Made by a program: the position numbers and the translations under genes. A stretch of 6,621 nucleotides of DNA from Burkholderiales bacterium (lineage in GTDB: Bacteria; Pseudomonadota; Gammaproteobacteria; Burkholderiales; UBA11063): contig JAPJMP010000161.1 in assembly GCA_026461645.1 (NCBI GenBank), positions 1 to 6,621 of the forward strand, given 5' to 3'. Each line of letters opens with the position of its first letter. Position 1 is the first letter of the stretch. Shown piece by piece: positions 6,535 through 6,621 of the stretch. The notes beneath the pieces were generated by a model. That model was given only the letters and a program-made list of their open reading frames with translations. It had not been told where the DNA came from and made no database searches.

Positions 6535-6621
6535 TTATGCTCTAATTTTATTATTTATACAAGTTAAATATAGATTTACATCTGGCTGTGTTTTATATTT
6601 TTGCGCTTGATGCAACATCTC
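6535..6621 (-). CDS. C-terminal 28 codons of an upstream gene, possibly holB
   Basis: A frame enters from the right edge and stops with TAA at 6535-6537, only 4 nt before the tatD start. It reads as a polar helical tail with QPDVNLYL about 12 residues from the end. In many proteobacteria tatD lies directly behind holB (DNA polymerase III delta' subunit), whose C-terminus often has an N-x-x-L-x-L-type ending. That position and faint resemblance make holB the best guess, but 28 residues are too few to identify it. The very small gap indicates co-transcription with tatD. Confidence 0.5.
   Translation of the reverse strand, partial: EMLHQAQKYKTQPDVNLYLTCINNKIRA

Overview
The window comes from an AT-rich bacterium (roughly one third G+C by eye). 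It is densely packed with genes, and every recognisable one lies on the minus strand. The NusB, DnaG and TatD sequences and the tight overlapping operon layout suggest a proteobacterium. The NusB C-terminal half looks beta- or gamma-proteobacterial to me. The low G+C would fit a host-associated or intracellular lineage, but that is an inference and no species can be named.

Read in the direction of transcription (high to low coordinates), the window opens with the last 28 codons of an upstream gene (6535-6621), possibly holB. It continues through a tight unit: a TatD-family metal-dependent hydrolase (5787-6530), a short DapB dihydrodipicolinate reductase (5137-5817), and an ATP-grasp ligase of the L-amino-acid-ligase/BacD-like type (3905-5140). 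TatD and dapB overlap by 31 nt. dapB and the ligase share an ATGA stop/start overlap. A 467-nt region without an intact recognised gene follows (3438-3904). It holds what looks like a decayed Cys-rich reading frame on the minus strand, an interrupted frame on the plus strand, and a possible promoter and leader hairpin.

The second unit is nusB (start reassigned to 3437), then dnaG after 10 nt, then an APC-superfamily amino-acid permease after 24 nt that runs off the left edge. So housekeeping functions (transcription antitermination, replication priming, lysine/diaminopimelate synthesis) are mixed with two amino-acid-related accessory functions (ligase and permease).

Most of the window is ordinary core genome. 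The part most worth a second look is the translationally coupled dapB/ATP-grasp pair, whose ligase product is unknown. Next is the remnant-bearing gap in front of nusB. I do not see a mobile element, CRISPR array, tRNA, rRNA or a clear novel system.
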